Source: Pseudomonas sp. GM18 (GTDB taxonomy: Bacteria; Pseudomonadota; Gammaproteobacteria; Pseudomonadales; Pseudomonadaceae). From it: a stretch of DNA of 51,193 bases. Below the pieces are notes generated by a model. That model was not told the DNA's origin. It saw only the letters and a program-made list of their open reading frames with translations, and searched no databases. The stretch spans positions 1-51,193 of the forward strand of contig NZ_AKJT01000103.1 of assembly GCF_000282195.1 (NCBI RefSeq). Reading direction: 5' to 3'. Below are positions 33,199 to 41,871 of this stretch, in pieces (the first letter of the stretch is position 1; each line of letters opens with the position of its first letter). The translations under genes and the position numbers were made by a program.

Positions 33199-33723
33199 TC
33201 ACAGGTACGCGGCGTTGGCCGCATCGAGGCGGCCCTGGGCGCGCAGGATCAATTCGCAGAATTCGCGCGCGGCACCCTCGCCGCCGCGGGCCAGGGTGAT
33301 GCCGTGGGCGTGTTCGCGCACGAAGCTGGCGGCGTTGGCCACAGCCATGCCCAGGCCGACGCGGCGAATCACCGGCAGGTCCGGCAGGTCGTCGCCGAGG
33401 TAGGCCACTTGTTCATAGCTTAGGTTGAGTTGGGCAAGGAGCTCGTCGAGCACCACCAGTTTGTCTTCGCGACCCTGATACAGGTGTGGAATGCCAAGAT
33501 TCTTCGCCCGCCGTTCGACCACCGGGGTCTTGCGGCCGCTGATGATAGCGGTCTGCACGCCGGCTGCCATCAACATCTTGATGCCTTGGCCGTCGAGGGT
33601 GTTGAAGGTCTTGAACTCGCTGCCGTCTTCGAGGAAGTACAGGCGCCCGTCGGTCAGCACGCCGTCGACGTCGAATACCGCCAGTTTGATCTGTTTGCCG
33701 CGTTGCAGCAGGTCTGTGCTCAT
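33199..33723 (-). CDS. kdsC: 3-deoxy-D-manno-octulosonate 8-phosphate phosphatase KdsC
   Basis: KdsC, 174 residues, a HAD-family phosphatase that releases Kdo from Kdo-8-phosphate. The nucleophile and acid/base aspartates are Asp18 and Asp20 in FDVDGVLTDG; the LGDDLPDLPV segment supplies the magnesium ligands. There is no large cap domain, as expected for this tetrameric enzyme. It overlaps kdsD by one base. Confidence 0.96.
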   Translation of the reverse strand: MSTDLLQRGKQIKLAVFDVDGVLTDGRLYFLEDGSEFKTFNTLDGQGIKMLMAAGVQTAIISGRKTPVVERRAKNLGIPHLYQGREDKLVVLDELLAQLNLSYEQVAYLGDDLPDLPVIRRVGLGMAVANAASFVREHAHGITLARGGEGAAREFCELILRAQGRLDAANAAYL

Positions 33724-34697
33724 TACATTACTCCCGCGCGCAGCAAATCGTGCATGTTCAAGGCGCCGACCGGACGGTCTTCGCTGTCGACCACGACCAG
33801 CGCGTTGATCTTGTGGTCTTCCATGATTTTCAGCGCCTCGGCGGCAAGCATCTCTGCACGTGCGGTCTTGCCGTGAGCCGTCATGACCTGGTCGATGGTG
33901 GCACTGTGGATGTCGATGCTGCGGTCCAGGGTGCGACGCAGATCGCCGTCGGTGAAGATCCCGGCGAGTTTGCCGTCGGCTTCCAGGATCACGGTCATGC
34001 CCAGGCCCTTGCGGGTCATTTCCATCAATGCGTCCTTGAGCAGGGTGCCGCGCTGAACCTGCGGCAACTCTTGCCCGGCGTGCATGACGTTTTCCACTTT
34101 CAGCAGCAGGCGTCGGCCAAGCGCGCCGCCGGGGTGGGAAAAGGCGAAATCTTCAGCGGTAAAGCCGCGGGCTTCCAGCAGTGCCACCGCCAGGGCATCG
34201 CCCATCACCAGGGCGGCGGTGGTCGAGGAGGTGGGCGCCAGGTTCAATGGGCAGGCTTCGTGCTCGACATGAACGTTGAGGTTGACCTCGGCAGCCTTGG
34301 CCAGCGCTGAGTCGGGATTGCCGGTGACGCTGATCAATTTGATGCCCAGGCGCTTGATCAGTGGCAGCAGGGTGACGATTTCATTGGTGGAGCCGGAGTT
34401 CGACAGTGCCAGGATGATGTCGTCACGCGTGATCATGCCCATGTCGCCGTGGCTGGCTTCGGCTGGATGCACGAAGAACGCCGTGGTGCCGGTGCTGGCC
34501 AGGGTGGCGGCAATCTTGTTGCCGATATGCCCCGATTTGCCCATGCCGACCACGACTACGCGGCCTTTGCTGGCCAGAATCATCTCGCAAGCGCGTACGA
34601 AATCTGCGTCGATATGGGGTAGCAAGCCTTGCACGGCCTCCAGTTCGAGACGGATGGTGCGTTGTGCAGAATGAATCAGGTCGCTGGATTGGCTCAT
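33723..34697 (-). CDS. kdsD: D-arabinose 5-phosphate isomerase KdsD
   Basis: KdsD, 324 residues, which converts ribulose-5-phosphate to arabinose-5-phosphate, the first committed step of Kdo synthesis. An N-terminal SIS domain carries GMGKSGHIGNKIAATLASTGT and the HPAEASHGDMG segment; two CBS domains fill the last 120 residues. The ATG at 34697 (MSQSSDL) is chosen; a longer in-frame start adds 21 hydrophobic residues read through the promoter region and is rejected. It is first in the kdsD-kdsC-lptCAB-rpoN run. Confidence 0.95.
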   Translation of the reverse strand: MSQSSDLIHSAQRTIRLELEAVQGLLPHIDADFVRACEMILASKGRVVVVGMGKSGHIGNKIAATLASTGTTAFFVHPAEASHGDMGMITRDDIILALSNSGSTNEIVTLLPLIKRLGIKLISVTGNPDSALAKAAEVNLNVHVEHEACPLNLAPTSSTTAALVMGDALAVALLEARGFTAEDFAFSHPGGALGRRLLLKVENVMHAGQELPQVQRGTLLKDALMEMTRKGLGMTVILEADGKLAGIFTDGDLRRTLDRSIDIHSATIDQVMTAHGKTARAEMLAAEALKIMEDHKINALVVVDSEDRPVGALNMHDLLRAGVM

Positions 34698-34731
34698 GTC
34701 AGAAATCGTATAGCCTGATGAAAAGGCGGCG

Positions 34732-34737
34732 ATTATA
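34732..34737 (-). promoter_or_regulatory. Possible -10 element of kdsD
   Basis: The minus strand reads TATAAT 35-40 bases before the kdsD start. The -35 side (GTGAGG at 17 bases) is poor, so this is a tentative sigma-70 promoter. Confidence 0.4.
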
Positions 34738-34854
34738 ACGGTAATGATCAAAACCCTCACGCAAGTTCGTCGCGCTTTGTCATTCCTTGTTACCGAAACC
34801 CTCTAAATAGATGATTTCAGGTGGTCATGTTGCTGAACGTGCCCGGCTTGGGCC

Positions 34855-34884
34855 TTGGGCGCTTGGCCTTTGCAGTGATATAGT
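34855..34884 (+). promoter_or_regulatory. Possible promoter of mlaF
   Basis: TTGGGC (34855-34860) and TATAGT (34879-34884) are separated by 18 bases, about 90 bases before the mlaF start. It lies in the divergent kdsD/mlaF region, where I see no other strong sites. Confidence 0.4.
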
Positions 34885-34973
34885 TCGCCGCCAGTTCGGC
34901 CTGCCCGGGGAGGTATGTGCTTTCGTCAGAAGGCCAGGCGTCCGAGTGAGAGGCTGCATCGCAAGGAGTTTAG

Positions 34974-35783
34974 ATGAGTGCCGATAACGCCTACGCGGTC
35001 GAGCTGAAGGGACTGACCTTCAAGCGCGGTGCGCGCAGCATTTTCAATAACGTCGATATCCGCATCCCACGCGGCAAGGTCACCGGCATCATGGGGCCTT
35101 CCGGGTGTGGCAAGACCACGCTGTTGCGGCTGATGGGGGCACAATTGCGCCCCACCAGCGGCGAAGTGTGGGTCAACGGCCAGAACCTGCCAACGTTGTC
35201 GCGCAGCGATTTGTTCGATGCGCGCAAGCACATGGGCGTGCTGTTTCAGAGTGGCGCACTGTTTACCGATCTCGATGTGTTCGAGAACGTCGCCTTTCCG
35301 CTGCGCGTTCATACCGCGCTGCCGGAAGAAATGATTCGCGACATTGTCCTGCTCAAATTGCAGGCCGTGGGCTTGCGTGGCGCCATCGACCTGATGCCTG
35401 ACGAATTGTCCGGCGGCATGAAGCGTCGAGTCGCGCTGGCCCGGGCGATTGCCCTCGATCCGCAAATTCTCATGTATGACGAGCCCTTTGTCGGCCAGGA
35501 CCCGATCGCCATGGGCGTGCTGGTGCGCCTGATCCGCCTGCTCAACGATGCGCTGGGCATCACCAGTATCGTGGTTTCCCATGATCTGGCCGAGACCGCA
35601 AGCATTGCGGACTACATCTATGTCGTCGGCGAAGGTCAGGTGTTGGGGCAGGGGACTCCCGAGGAATTGATGAATTCGCAGGAACCACGGATTCGCCAGT
35701 TCATGACTGGCGAACCCGACGGCCCGGTCGCATACCACTTTCCAGCGACGGATTACCGCGCAGATCTTCTGGGGAAGCGCTGA
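34974..35783 (+). CDS. mlaF: Phospholipid ABC transporter ATP-binding protein MlaF
   Basis: MlaF, 269 residues, the ATPase of the MlaFEDB complex that moves phospholipids between the outer membrane and inner membrane. Walker A is at residues 41-48 (GPSGCGKT), the signature is LSGGMKRR near residue 146, and Walker B is ILMYDEPFVGQD. The start follows AAGGAG. Its stop overlaps the mlaE start by one base, the beginning of a five-gene chain of overlaps or short gaps. Confidence 0.96.
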   Translation: MSADNAYAVELKGLTFKRGARSIFNNVDIRIPRGKVTGIMGPSGCGKTTLLRLMGAQLRPTSGEVWVNGQNLPTLSRSDLFDARKHMGVLFQSGALFTDLDVFENVAFPLRVHTALPEEMIRDIVLLKLQAVGLRGAIDLMPDELSGGMKRRVALARAIALDPQILMYDEPFVGQDPIAMGVLVRLIRLLNDALGITSIVVSHDLAETASIADYIYVVGEGQVLGQGTPEELMNSQEPRIRQFMTGEPDGPVAYHFPATDYRADLLGKR

Positions 35784-36580
35784 TGCGCAAGATTTCACTA
35801 ATAGAAAGAGTGCGCCGTTTCGGCCACGCCGGCATCGATGTGCTGGCGGTGTTCGGGCGTTCGGCGCTGTTCCTGTTTCATGCCTTGCTCGGTCGTGGCG
35901 GCATCGGCGGCGGTTTTGGTCTGCTGGTCAAGCAGCTGCACTCGGTGGGCGTGATGTCCCTGGTGATCATCGTGGTCTCCGGGGTGTTCATCGGCATGGT
36001 GCTGGCGCTGCAGGGCTTCAATATTCTGTCCAGCTACGGTTCGGAGCAGGCGGTCGGGCAGATGGTTGCGCTGACGCTGCTGCGTGAGCTGGGGCCAGTG
36101 GTCACGGCCTTGCTGTTCGCCGGGCGCGCGGGTTCGGCGCTGACCGCCGAAATCGGCAACATGAAGTCCACCGAGCAACTGTCCAGCCTGGAAATGATCG
36201 GGGTCGACCCGCTCAAGTACATTATTGCCCCGCGCCTGTGGGCCGGCTTCATTTCCCTGCCGGTGCTGGCAATGATTTTCAGCGTGGTGGGTATCTGGGG
36301 CGGTTCGTGGGTGGCCGTCGACTGGTTGGGGGTCTATGAAGGCTCCTACTGGTCGAACATGCAAAACAGCGTGACGTTTGTCGACGATGTGCTCAACGGC
36401 ATTATCAAAAGCATCGTTTTTGCCTTCGTCGTGACCTGGATCGCCGTATTCCAAGGCTATGACTGCGAGCCCACTTCCGAGGGTATCAGTCGTGCCACTA
36501 CCAAGACCGTGGTGTACGCCTCTCTGGCGGTACTCGGCCTGGACTTTATTTTGACCGCCTTGATGTTTGGAGATTTCTGA
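35783..36580 (+). CDS. mlaE: Phospholipid ABC transporter permease MlaE
   Basis: MlaE, 265 residues, the multi-spanning permease of the Mla complex. About five hydrophobic segments are visible. The ELGPVVTALLFAGRAGSALTAE stretch and the following MKSTEQLSSLEMIGVDPL coupling-helix region are diagnostic. It overlaps mlaF and mlaD by one base on each side. Confidence 0.96.
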   Translation: MRKISLIERVRRFGHAGIDVLAVFGRSALFLFHALLGRGGIGGGFGLLVKQLHSVGVMSLVIIVVSGVFIGMVLALQGFNILSSYGSEQAVGQMVALTLLRELGPVVTALLFAGRAGSALTAEIGNMKSTEQLSSLEMIGVDPLKYIIAPRLWAGFISLPVLAMIFSVVGIWGGSWVAVDWLGVYEGSYWSNMQNSVTFVDDVLNGIIKSIVFAFVVTWIAVFQGYDCEPTSEGISRATTKTVVYASLAVLGLDFILTALMFGDF

Positions 36581-37047
36581 TGCAAAACCGCACCCTGGAA
36601 ATCGGTGTCGGCCTTTTCTTGCTGGCTGGCATCCTGGCTTTGCTGTTGCTTGCGTTGCGGGTCAGTGGTCTGTCCCCGAGCCCGAGCACCGATACTTATA
36701 AACTTTATGCATATTTCGATAATATCGCCGGTTTGACGGTCAGAGCTAAAGTGACCATGGCCGGTGTGACCATTGGCAAGGTCACGGCGATCGATCTGGA
36801 CCGTGACAGCTTCACCGGTCGGGTGACCATGCAACTGGAAAAGCGCGTAGATAACCTGCCGACTGACTCCACTGCATCTATCCTGACCGCTGGCCTGTTG
36901 GGTGAGAAATACATCGGTATCAGCGTGGGCGGGGAACAAGCCCTGCTCAAGGATGGTGGAACCATCCACGACACGCAGTCGTCGCTGGTGCTTGAGGACC
37001 TGATCGGTAAATTTCTACTCAATACCGTTAGCAAAGACGCCAAATGA
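36580..37047 (+). CDS. mlaD: Phospholipid transport MCE protein MlaD
   Basis: MlaD, 155 residues, a single-MCE-domain protein anchored by an N-terminal membrane segment (about residues 4-28). It forms a hexameric ring over MlaE. The MCE core runs from about residue 40 (YAYFDNIAGLTVRAKVTMAGVTIGKV) to GLLGEKYIGISVGGE. It contrasts with the six-domain MCE protein at 1381, so the window encodes two MCE systems. Confidence 0.95.
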   Translation: MQNRTLEIGVGLFLLAGILALLLLALRVSGLSPSPSTDTYKLYAYFDNIAGLTVRAKVTMAGVTIGKVTAIDLDRDSFTGRVTMQLEKRVDNLPTDSTASILTAGLLGEKYIGISVGGEQALLKDGGTIHDTQSSLVLEDLIGKFLLNTVSKDAK

Positions 37048-37058
37048 GGAGCTTTTCA

Positions 37059-37712
37059 ATGATCTCTATCTTGCGACGTGGCCTGTTGATATTGCTCGCG
37101 GCCTTGCCGTTGATGGCTAACGCCGTGGCGGCGCCTTCCGCGCACGATCTGGTACAGGACACCACCACCCGGCTGTTGGCGGATCTTTCCGCCAACAAAG
37201 AAAAGTACAAGCAGGATCCGCAAGGCTTTTATGCGGCCCTGAACACCATCGTTGGCCCTGTAGTGGATGCCGAGGGCATTTCCAAGAGCATCATGACGGT
37301 CAAGTACTCGCGCAAAGCCACGCCTGAGCAAATGCGCACGTTTGAAGAAAACTTCAAGAAAGGCCTGTTTCAGTTCTACGGCAATGCCCTGCTGGAGTAC
37401 GACAACCAGGGCATCATCGTCGACCCTGCCAAGGATGAGTCGGGAGACCGTACAAGCGTTGGCATGACGGTCAAAGGCAGCAGCGGCGCGATCTATCCTG
37501 TGTCTTACACACTCGAGAAGATCAACGGCGAGTGGAAGCTGCGCAACGTGATCATCAACGGCATCAACATTGGCAAGCTGTTCCGCGATCAGTTCGCTGA
37601 TGCGATGCAGCGCAATGGCAACGACCTGGACAAGACCATCAATGGTTGGGCCGGGGAAGTCGCCAAAGCCAAGGAAACCACCGAAAAAGCTGTCGAGAAG
37701 AAAGCCCAATGA
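37059..37712 (+). CDS. mlaC: Periplasmic phospholipid-binding protein MlaC
   Basis: MlaC, 217 residues, a soluble periplasmic lipid shuttle between the MlaA site at the outer membrane and MlaFEDB. A signal peptide ends near MANAVAA (about residue 24). The body has the family's QGFYAALNTIVGPVVD and WKLRNVIINGINIGKLFRDQF segments. I choose ATG 37059, which has GAGGAG eight bases upstream, over ATG 37044, which lies inside that ribosome-binding region. The C-terminal 25 residues are rich in Ala, Lys and Glu. Confidence 0.94.
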   Translation: MISILRRGLLILLAALPLMANAVAAPSAHDLVQDTTTRLLADLSANKEKYKQDPQGFYAALNTIVGPVVDAEGISKSIMTVKYSRKATPEQMRTFEENFKKGLFQFYGNALLEYDNQGIIVDPAKDESGDRTSVGMTVKGSSGAIYPVSYTLEKINGEWKLRNVIINGINIGKLFRDQFADAMQRNGNDLDKTINGWAGEVAKAKETTEKAVEKKAQ

Positions 37713-38014
37713 GTGAGTCGGCCATTCGCATGAGCGAAACCGGCGAGCTACGGCTCAGCGGCGTGCTGGATTACCGGACAGGCCCGGACCTGCGCAAGCA
37801 GGGGCAGGCGCTGATCAAGTCCAGCAACGCGGCTGCGCTGGTGGTCGATTGCTCCGCGGTGGAGAAGTCCAGCAGCGTCGGCTTGTCGCTGCTGCTGTGT
37901 TTCATGCGCGATGCCCAGGCGGCCGGCAAGGCCCTGAGCATTCGTGCGATGCCCGACGATATGCGCGAAATCGCTCAGGTCAGTGAGTTGACCGAGCTGT
38001 TGGCGCACCCCTGA
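37709..38014 (+). CDS. mlaB: STAS-domain protein MlaB
   Basis: MlaB, 101 residues, the small cytoplasmic STAS subunit that stabilises and activates MlaF in the phospholipid transporter. The DYRTGPDLRKQGQALI and VVDCSAVEKSSSVGLSLLL segments are typical. The ATG at 37709 overlaps the mlaC stop (ATGA). A terminator follows, closing the mla operon. Confidence 0.93.
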   Translation: MSESAIRMSETGELRLSGVLDYRTGPDLRKQGQALIKSSNAAALVVDCSAVEKSSSVGLSLLLCFMRDAQAAGKALSIRAMPDDMREIAQVSELTELLAHP

Positions 38015-38029
38015 ACCGCATCTATAAAG

Positions 38030-38082
38030 AAGCCCCCCGTCAGAGTCCTGCTTCGCGGGGTTCGCAGGCGCGGGGCTTTTTT
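38030..38082 (+). terminator. Terminator after mlaB
   Basis: AAGCCCC (38030-38036) pairs with GGGGCTT (38072-38078) across a long imperfect inner hairpin (CCTGC/GCAGG), followed by a run of T's to 38082. Confidence 0.82.
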
Positions 38083-38128
38083 GTATGATGTCCGACCCGC
38101 GCGCACAGGGCGCCGATTGAGGTTGAGC

Positions 38129-38368
38129 ATGCAGGCCAACGAAGTGAAGAGCTTTCTTGAAGGAAAGCTGCCCGGAGCTCAGGTAGAAGTTGAGGGCGAA
38201 GGCTGCAACTTTCAGCTGAACGTGATTAGCGATGAACTGGCGGCGTTGAGCCCGGTGAAGCGTCAGCAGAGCATCTATGCCCATTTGAACCCGTGGATTG
38301 TCGATGGCAGCATCCATGCGGTCACTATGAAATTTTTCAGCAGCGCGGCCTGGGCCGAGCGCACCTGA
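38129..38368 (+). CDS. ibaG: BolA-family protein IbaG
   Basis: A 79-residue BolA-like protein (YrbA/IbaG type). BolA proteins partner with monothiol glutaredoxins to handle Fe-S clusters. The VISDELAALSPVKRQQSIYAHL segment is the family helix-turn region. The ATG at 38129 gives MQANEVKSFL; an earlier GTG/ATG option would read through the mlaB terminator. It lies 22 bases before murA, as in E. coli. Confidence 0.92.
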   Translation: MQANEVKSFLEGKLPGAQVEVEGEGCNFQLNVISDELAALSPVKRQQSIYAHLNPWIVDGSIHAVTMKFFSSAAWAERT

Positions 38369-38390
38369 GCCCAAGGGCGTCGAGATTCTT

Positions 38391-39656
38391 ATGGATAAAC
38401 TGATTATTACCGGTGGCGCTCGTCTTGATGGCGAGATCCGCATTTCCGGGGCAAAGAACTCTGCCCTGCCGATCCTGGCTGCCACCTTGCTGTGCGATGG
38501 CCCGGTGACCGTGGCCAACTTGCCGCACCTGCACGACATCACCACCATGATCGAGCTGTTCGGTCGCATGGGCATTGAGCCTGTGATCGACGAGAAGCTC
38601 AGCGTCGAAATCGACCCACGCACCATCAAGACCCTGATCGCGCCGTACGAACTGGTTAAAACCATGCGCGCCTCGATCCTGGTACTGGGCCCGATGGTTG
38701 CCCGTTTCGGTGAAGCCGAAGTCGCACTGCCTGGCGGTTGCGCCATTGGTTCGCGCCCGGTTGACCTGCACATCCGTGGTCTTGAGGCCATGGGCGCGGT
38801 CATCGACGTCGAAGGCGGCTACATCAAGGCCAAGGCCCCTGAAGGCGGCCTGCACGGTGCGCACTTCTTCTTCGATACCGTCAGCGTGACCGGTACCGAG
38901 AACATCATGATGGCGGCCGCTCTGGCCAAGGGCCGCAGCGTTCTGGCCAACGCCGCTCGCGAGCCTGAAGTCGTCGACCTGGCGAACTTCCTGAACGCCA
39001 TGGGCGCGAAGGTTTCCGGCGCCGGCACCGACACCATCACCATCGATGGCGTCGAGCGTCTGCACACCACCACTTACAAAGTGATGCCTGACCGTATCGA
39101 GACTGGCACCTACCTGGTGGCCGCAGCGGTCACCGGCGGGCGTGTGAAGGTCAAGGACACCGATCCGACCATCCTCGAAGCCGTTCTGGAAAAACTTCGT
39201 GAATCGGGCGCCGAAATCACCACCGGTGAAGACTGGATCGAGCTCAACATGCACGGCAAGCGGCCGAAAGCCGTCAACGTGCGGACCGCTCCATACCCGG
39301 CGTTCCCGACCGACATGCAAGCGCAGTTCATCTCCCTCAACGCCATTGCCGAAGGCACCGGTGCGGTGATCGAGACGATCTTCGAAAACCGTTTCATGCA
39401 CGTTTACGAACTGCACCGCATGGGCGCGCACATCCAGGTCGAAGGCAACACTGCCATCGTCACCGGCATCGAAAAGCTCAAGGGCGCGCCAGTCATGGCC
39501 ACCGACCTGCGTGCTTCGGCCAGCCTGGTGATCTCGGCGCTGATCGCCGAAGGCGATACCCTGATCGACCGCATTTACCACATCGACCGTGGTTATGAGT
39601 GCATCGAAGAGAAACTGCAGATGCTCGGCGCCAAGATCCGCCGCGTACCGGGCTAG
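38391..39656 (+). CDS. murA: UDP-N-acetylglucosamine 1-carboxyvinyltransferase MurA
   Basis: MurA, 421 residues, which transfers enolpyruvate to UDP-GlcNAc in the first committed step of peptidoglycan synthesis. Lys22 is in ISGAKNSALP, and the catalytic Cys117 is in LPGGCAIGSRPVDLH; a cysteine here predicts normal fosfomycin sensitivity of the enzyme. Length is typical. It shares a transcription direction with ibaG upstream and hisG downstream. Confidence 0.97.
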   Translation: MDKLIITGGARLDGEIRISGAKNSALPILAATLLCDGPVTVANLPHLHDITTMIELFGRMGIEPVIDEKLSVEIDPRTIKTLIAPYELVKTMRASILVLGPMVARFGEAEVALPGGCAIGSRPVDLHIRGLEAMGAVIDVEGGYIKAKAPEGGLHGAHFFFDTVSVTGTENIMMAAALAKGRSVLANAAREPEVVDLANFLNAMGAKVSGAGTDTITIDGVERLHTTTYKVMPDRIETGTYLVAAAVTGGRVKVKDTDPTILEAVLEKLRESGAEITTGEDWIELNMHGKRPKAVNVRTAPYPAFPTDMQAQFISLNAIAEGTGAVIETIFENRFMHVYELHRMGAHIQVEGNTAIVTGIEKLKGAPVMATDLRASASLVISALIAEGDTLIDRIYHIDRGYECIEEKLQMLGAKIRRVPG

Positions 39657-39701
39657 TTTCTGCTGTATGGGCGCAGGGACGTGCCCGTTGATTTGTTGAA
39701 G

Positions 39702-39722
39702 TCGAGCCTGTTTCAGGCTCGA
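39702..39722 (+). terminator. Hairpin between murA and hisG
   Basis: A perfect 9-bp stem (TCGAGCCTG/CAGGCTCGA) with loop TTT lies 45 bases past the murA stop. The tract after it is U/G mixed (TGTGTGTT), so termination would be partial. Confidence 0.5.
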
Positions 39723-39782
39723 TGTGTGTTCGGCGCCATTTGCGACCGGGCATGAGTACCTTGATAAGGACTGACGTTTCCC

Positions 39783-40418
39783 ATGTTGACTATCGCACTG
39801 TCCAAGGGCCGCATCCTTGACGACACTTTGCCGCTTCTGGCTGAAGCGGGCATCGTGCCGACCGAGAATCCGGACAAGAGCCGCAAGCTGATCATCCCCA
39901 CGACCCAGGCCGATGTGCGCTTGCTGATCGTGCGTGCCACCGATGTGCCGACCTATGTCGAGCATGGTGCCGCCGACCTGGGCGTCGCCGGTAAAGACGT
40001 GCTGATGGAATACGGCGGCCAGGGGCTGTACGAACCACTGGACCTGCAAATCGCCCAGTGCAAACTGATGACGGCCGGTAAAGTCGGCGCAGTCGAGCCC
40101 AAGGGCCGTCTGCGCATTGCCACCAAGTTCGTCAACGTCGCCAAGCGCTACTATGCCGAACAGGGTCGTCAGGTCGACATCATCAAGCTCTACGGCTCGA
40201 TGGAACTGGCGCCGCTGATCGGTCTGGCGGACAAGATCATCGACGTGGTCGACACCGGTAACACGCTGCGGGCCAATGGCCTGGAGCCACAGGATTTCAT
40301 CGCTGCCATCAGCTCCCGTCTGATCGTCAACAAAGCGTCGATGAAAATGCAGCATGCCCGTATCCAGGCGTTGATCGACACCCTGCGCAAGGCAGTGGAG
40401 TCTCGACACCGCGGCTGA
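39783..40418 (+). CDS. hisG: ATP phosphoribosyltransferase HisG (short form)
   Basis: HisG, 211 residues, the first enzyme of histidine synthesis. It is the short form, which lacks the C-terminal regulatory ACT-like domain and depends on HisZ for activity and feedback control; hisZ is not in this window. The ADLGVAGKDVLMEYG and DIIKLYGSMELAPLIGLADKIIDVVDTGNTLRANGL segments mark the family. It precedes hisD, with two hairpins between. Confidence 0.96.
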   Translation: MLTIALSKGRILDDTLPLLAEAGIVPTENPDKSRKLIIPTTQADVRLLIVRATDVPTYVEHGAADLGVAGKDVLMEYGGQGLYEPLDLQIAQCKLMTAGKVGAVEPKGRLRIATKFVNVAKRYYAEQGRQVDIIKLYGSMELAPLIGLADKIIDVVDTGNTLRANGLEPQDFIAAISSRLIVNKASMKMQHARIQALIDTLRKAVESRHRG

Positions 40419-40425
40419 TTCACCT

Positions 40426-40444
40426 GCGCGACCTTGAGTCGCGC
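40426..40444 (+). other. First hairpin after hisG
   Basis: GCGCGAC and GTCGCGC form a perfect 7-bp stem around CTTGA, seven bases past the hisG stop and 27 bases before a stronger terminator-like hairpin. Confidence 0.55.
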
Positions 40445-40471
40445 CCGTCTATCCGCCTCATAGCCAGAATT

Positions 40472-40520
40472 CTCGGGTGCCCAAGCGGATCAACGGCTAG
40501 CTTAGGGCGCCCGAGTTTTT
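40472..40520 (+). terminator. Terminator-like hairpin just before hisD
   Basis: An 11-pair stem (40472-40482 with 40505-40515, one G-T pair) is extended inside by AAGC/GCTT and followed by five T's. The hisD start is 23 bases after the last T. The gap leaves no room for a promoter downstream of it, so hisD transcripts must cross it. Confidence 0.8.
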
Positions 40521-40543
40521 GCCAATCCTATGAGGCTCTCGCT

Positions 40544-41869
40544 ATGACCGCACCGACTGCAATTCGCCGACTCAACGCTGCTGACCCGGATTTCGCACAT
40601 CATCTGGATCATCTGCTGAGCTGGGAAAGTGTGTCTGACGACTCGGTCAATCAGCGGGTGCTGGACATCATCAAGGCCGTGCGTGAGCGTGGCGATGCAG
40701 CAGTGGTCGAGTTCACCCAGAAGTTCGACGGCCTGCAAGTGGCGTCCATGGCGGACTTGATCCTGCCGCGCGAACGCCTGGAACTGGCATTGACCCGCAT
40801 CACCGTGCCTCAGCGCGAAGCCCTGGAAAAAGCCGCGGCCCGTGTGCGCAGCTACCACGAAAAACAGAAACAGGACTCCTGGAGCTACACCGAAGCCGAT
40901 GGCACGGTGCTGGGTCAGAAGGTCACGCCGCTGGATCGCGCCGGTCTGTATGTGCCGGGCGGCAAGGCGTCCTACCCGTCATCGGTTCTGATGAACGCGA
41001 TTCCGGCCAAAGTTGCGGGCGTAACCGAAGTGGTCATGGTCGTGCCGACCCCGCGCGGTGAAGTCAACGAGCTGGTGCTGGCCGCGGCCTGCATCGCCGG
41101 CGTCGACCGGGTGTTCACCATCGGCGGCGCCCAGGCGGTTGCGGCGCTGGCTTATGGTACTGAAAGCGTGCCGAAGGTCGACAAAGTGGTCGGTCCGGGC
41201 AATATCTATGTCGCCACCGCCAAGCGCCACGTGTTCGGCCAGGTCGGTATCGACATGATCGCCGGTCCGTCGGAGATTCTGGTTGTGTGCGACGGCCAGA
41301 CCGATCCGGACTGGATCGCCATGGACCTGTTCTCCCAGGCCGAGCACGACGAAGACGCCCAGGCGATTCTGGTCAGCCCGGACGCCGAGTTCCTCGACAA
41401 GGTAGCGGCGAGCATCGCCAAACTGCTGCCGACCATGGAACGTGCCGAGATCATCGAAACCTCGATCAATGGCCGCGGTGCGCTGATCAAGGTTCGTGAC
41501 ATGGAGCAGGCCATCGAAGTGGCCAACCGCATCGCGCCGGAGCACCTGGAGTTGTCGGTCGCCGATCCACAGGCCTGGTTGCCGCAGATTCGCCACGCCG
41601 GCGCGATCTTCATGGGCCGCCACACCTCCGAAGCCCTGGGCGACTACTGCGCAGGTCCCAACCACGTGTTGCCGACCTCCGGCACTGCGCGCTTCTCCTC
41701 GCCGCTGGGTGTTTACGACTTCCAGAAACGTTCGTCGATCATCTTCTGCTCCGAGCAGGGTGCCTCCGAATTGGGCAAAACCGCTTCCGTGCTGGCCCGT
41801 GGCGAATCGTTGAGCGCCCACGCCCGCAGTGCTGAATACCGCATTCTTGATGACAAGCAGGGGAACTGA
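40544..41869 (+). CDS. hisD: Histidinol dehydrogenase
   Basis: HisD, 441 residues, the zinc and NAD enzyme that performs the last two oxidations to histidine. The GLYVPGGKASYPSSVLMNAIPA segment, AGPSEILV, and the APEHLEL motif with the catalytic Glu-His pair are all present. Length is normal. hisC follows two bases after the stop. A strong hairpin sits just upstream. Confidence 0.97.
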   Translation: MTAPTAIRRLNAADPDFAHHLDHLLSWESVSDDSVNQRVLDIIKAVRERGDAAVVEFTQKFDGLQVASMADLILPRERLELALTRITVPQREALEKAAARVRSYHEKQKQDSWSYTEADGTVLGQKVTPLDRAGLYVPGGKASYPSSVLMNAIPAKVAGVTEVVMVVPTPRGEVNELVLAAACIAGVDRVFTIGGAQAVAALAYGTESVPKVDKVVGPGNIYVATAKRHVFGQVGIDMIAGPSEILVVCDGQTDPDWIAMDLFSQAEHDEDAQAILVSPDAEFLDKVAASIAKLLPTMERAEIIETSINGRGALIKVRDMEQAIEVANRIAPEHLELSVADPQAWLPQIRHAGAIFMGRHTSEALGDYCAGPNHVLPTSGTARFSSPLGVYDFQKRSSIIFCSEQGASELGKTASVLARGESLSAHARSAEYRILDDKQGN

Positions 41870-41871
41870 AC

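Noticed and set aside
34698..34760. 21-residue N-terminal extension of KdsD from an upstream in-frame start
   Set aside because: It would translate the -10 region and lacks a Shine-Dalgarno; the MSQSSDL start fits the family.
38337..40409. 690-codon minus-strand frame opposite murA and hisG
   Set aside because: Antisense shadow of two core genes; composition is typical of such shadows.
40419..40471. Histidine leader peptide for attenuation of hisD
   Set aside because: The only short frame here (from a TTG) has no histidine codon run.
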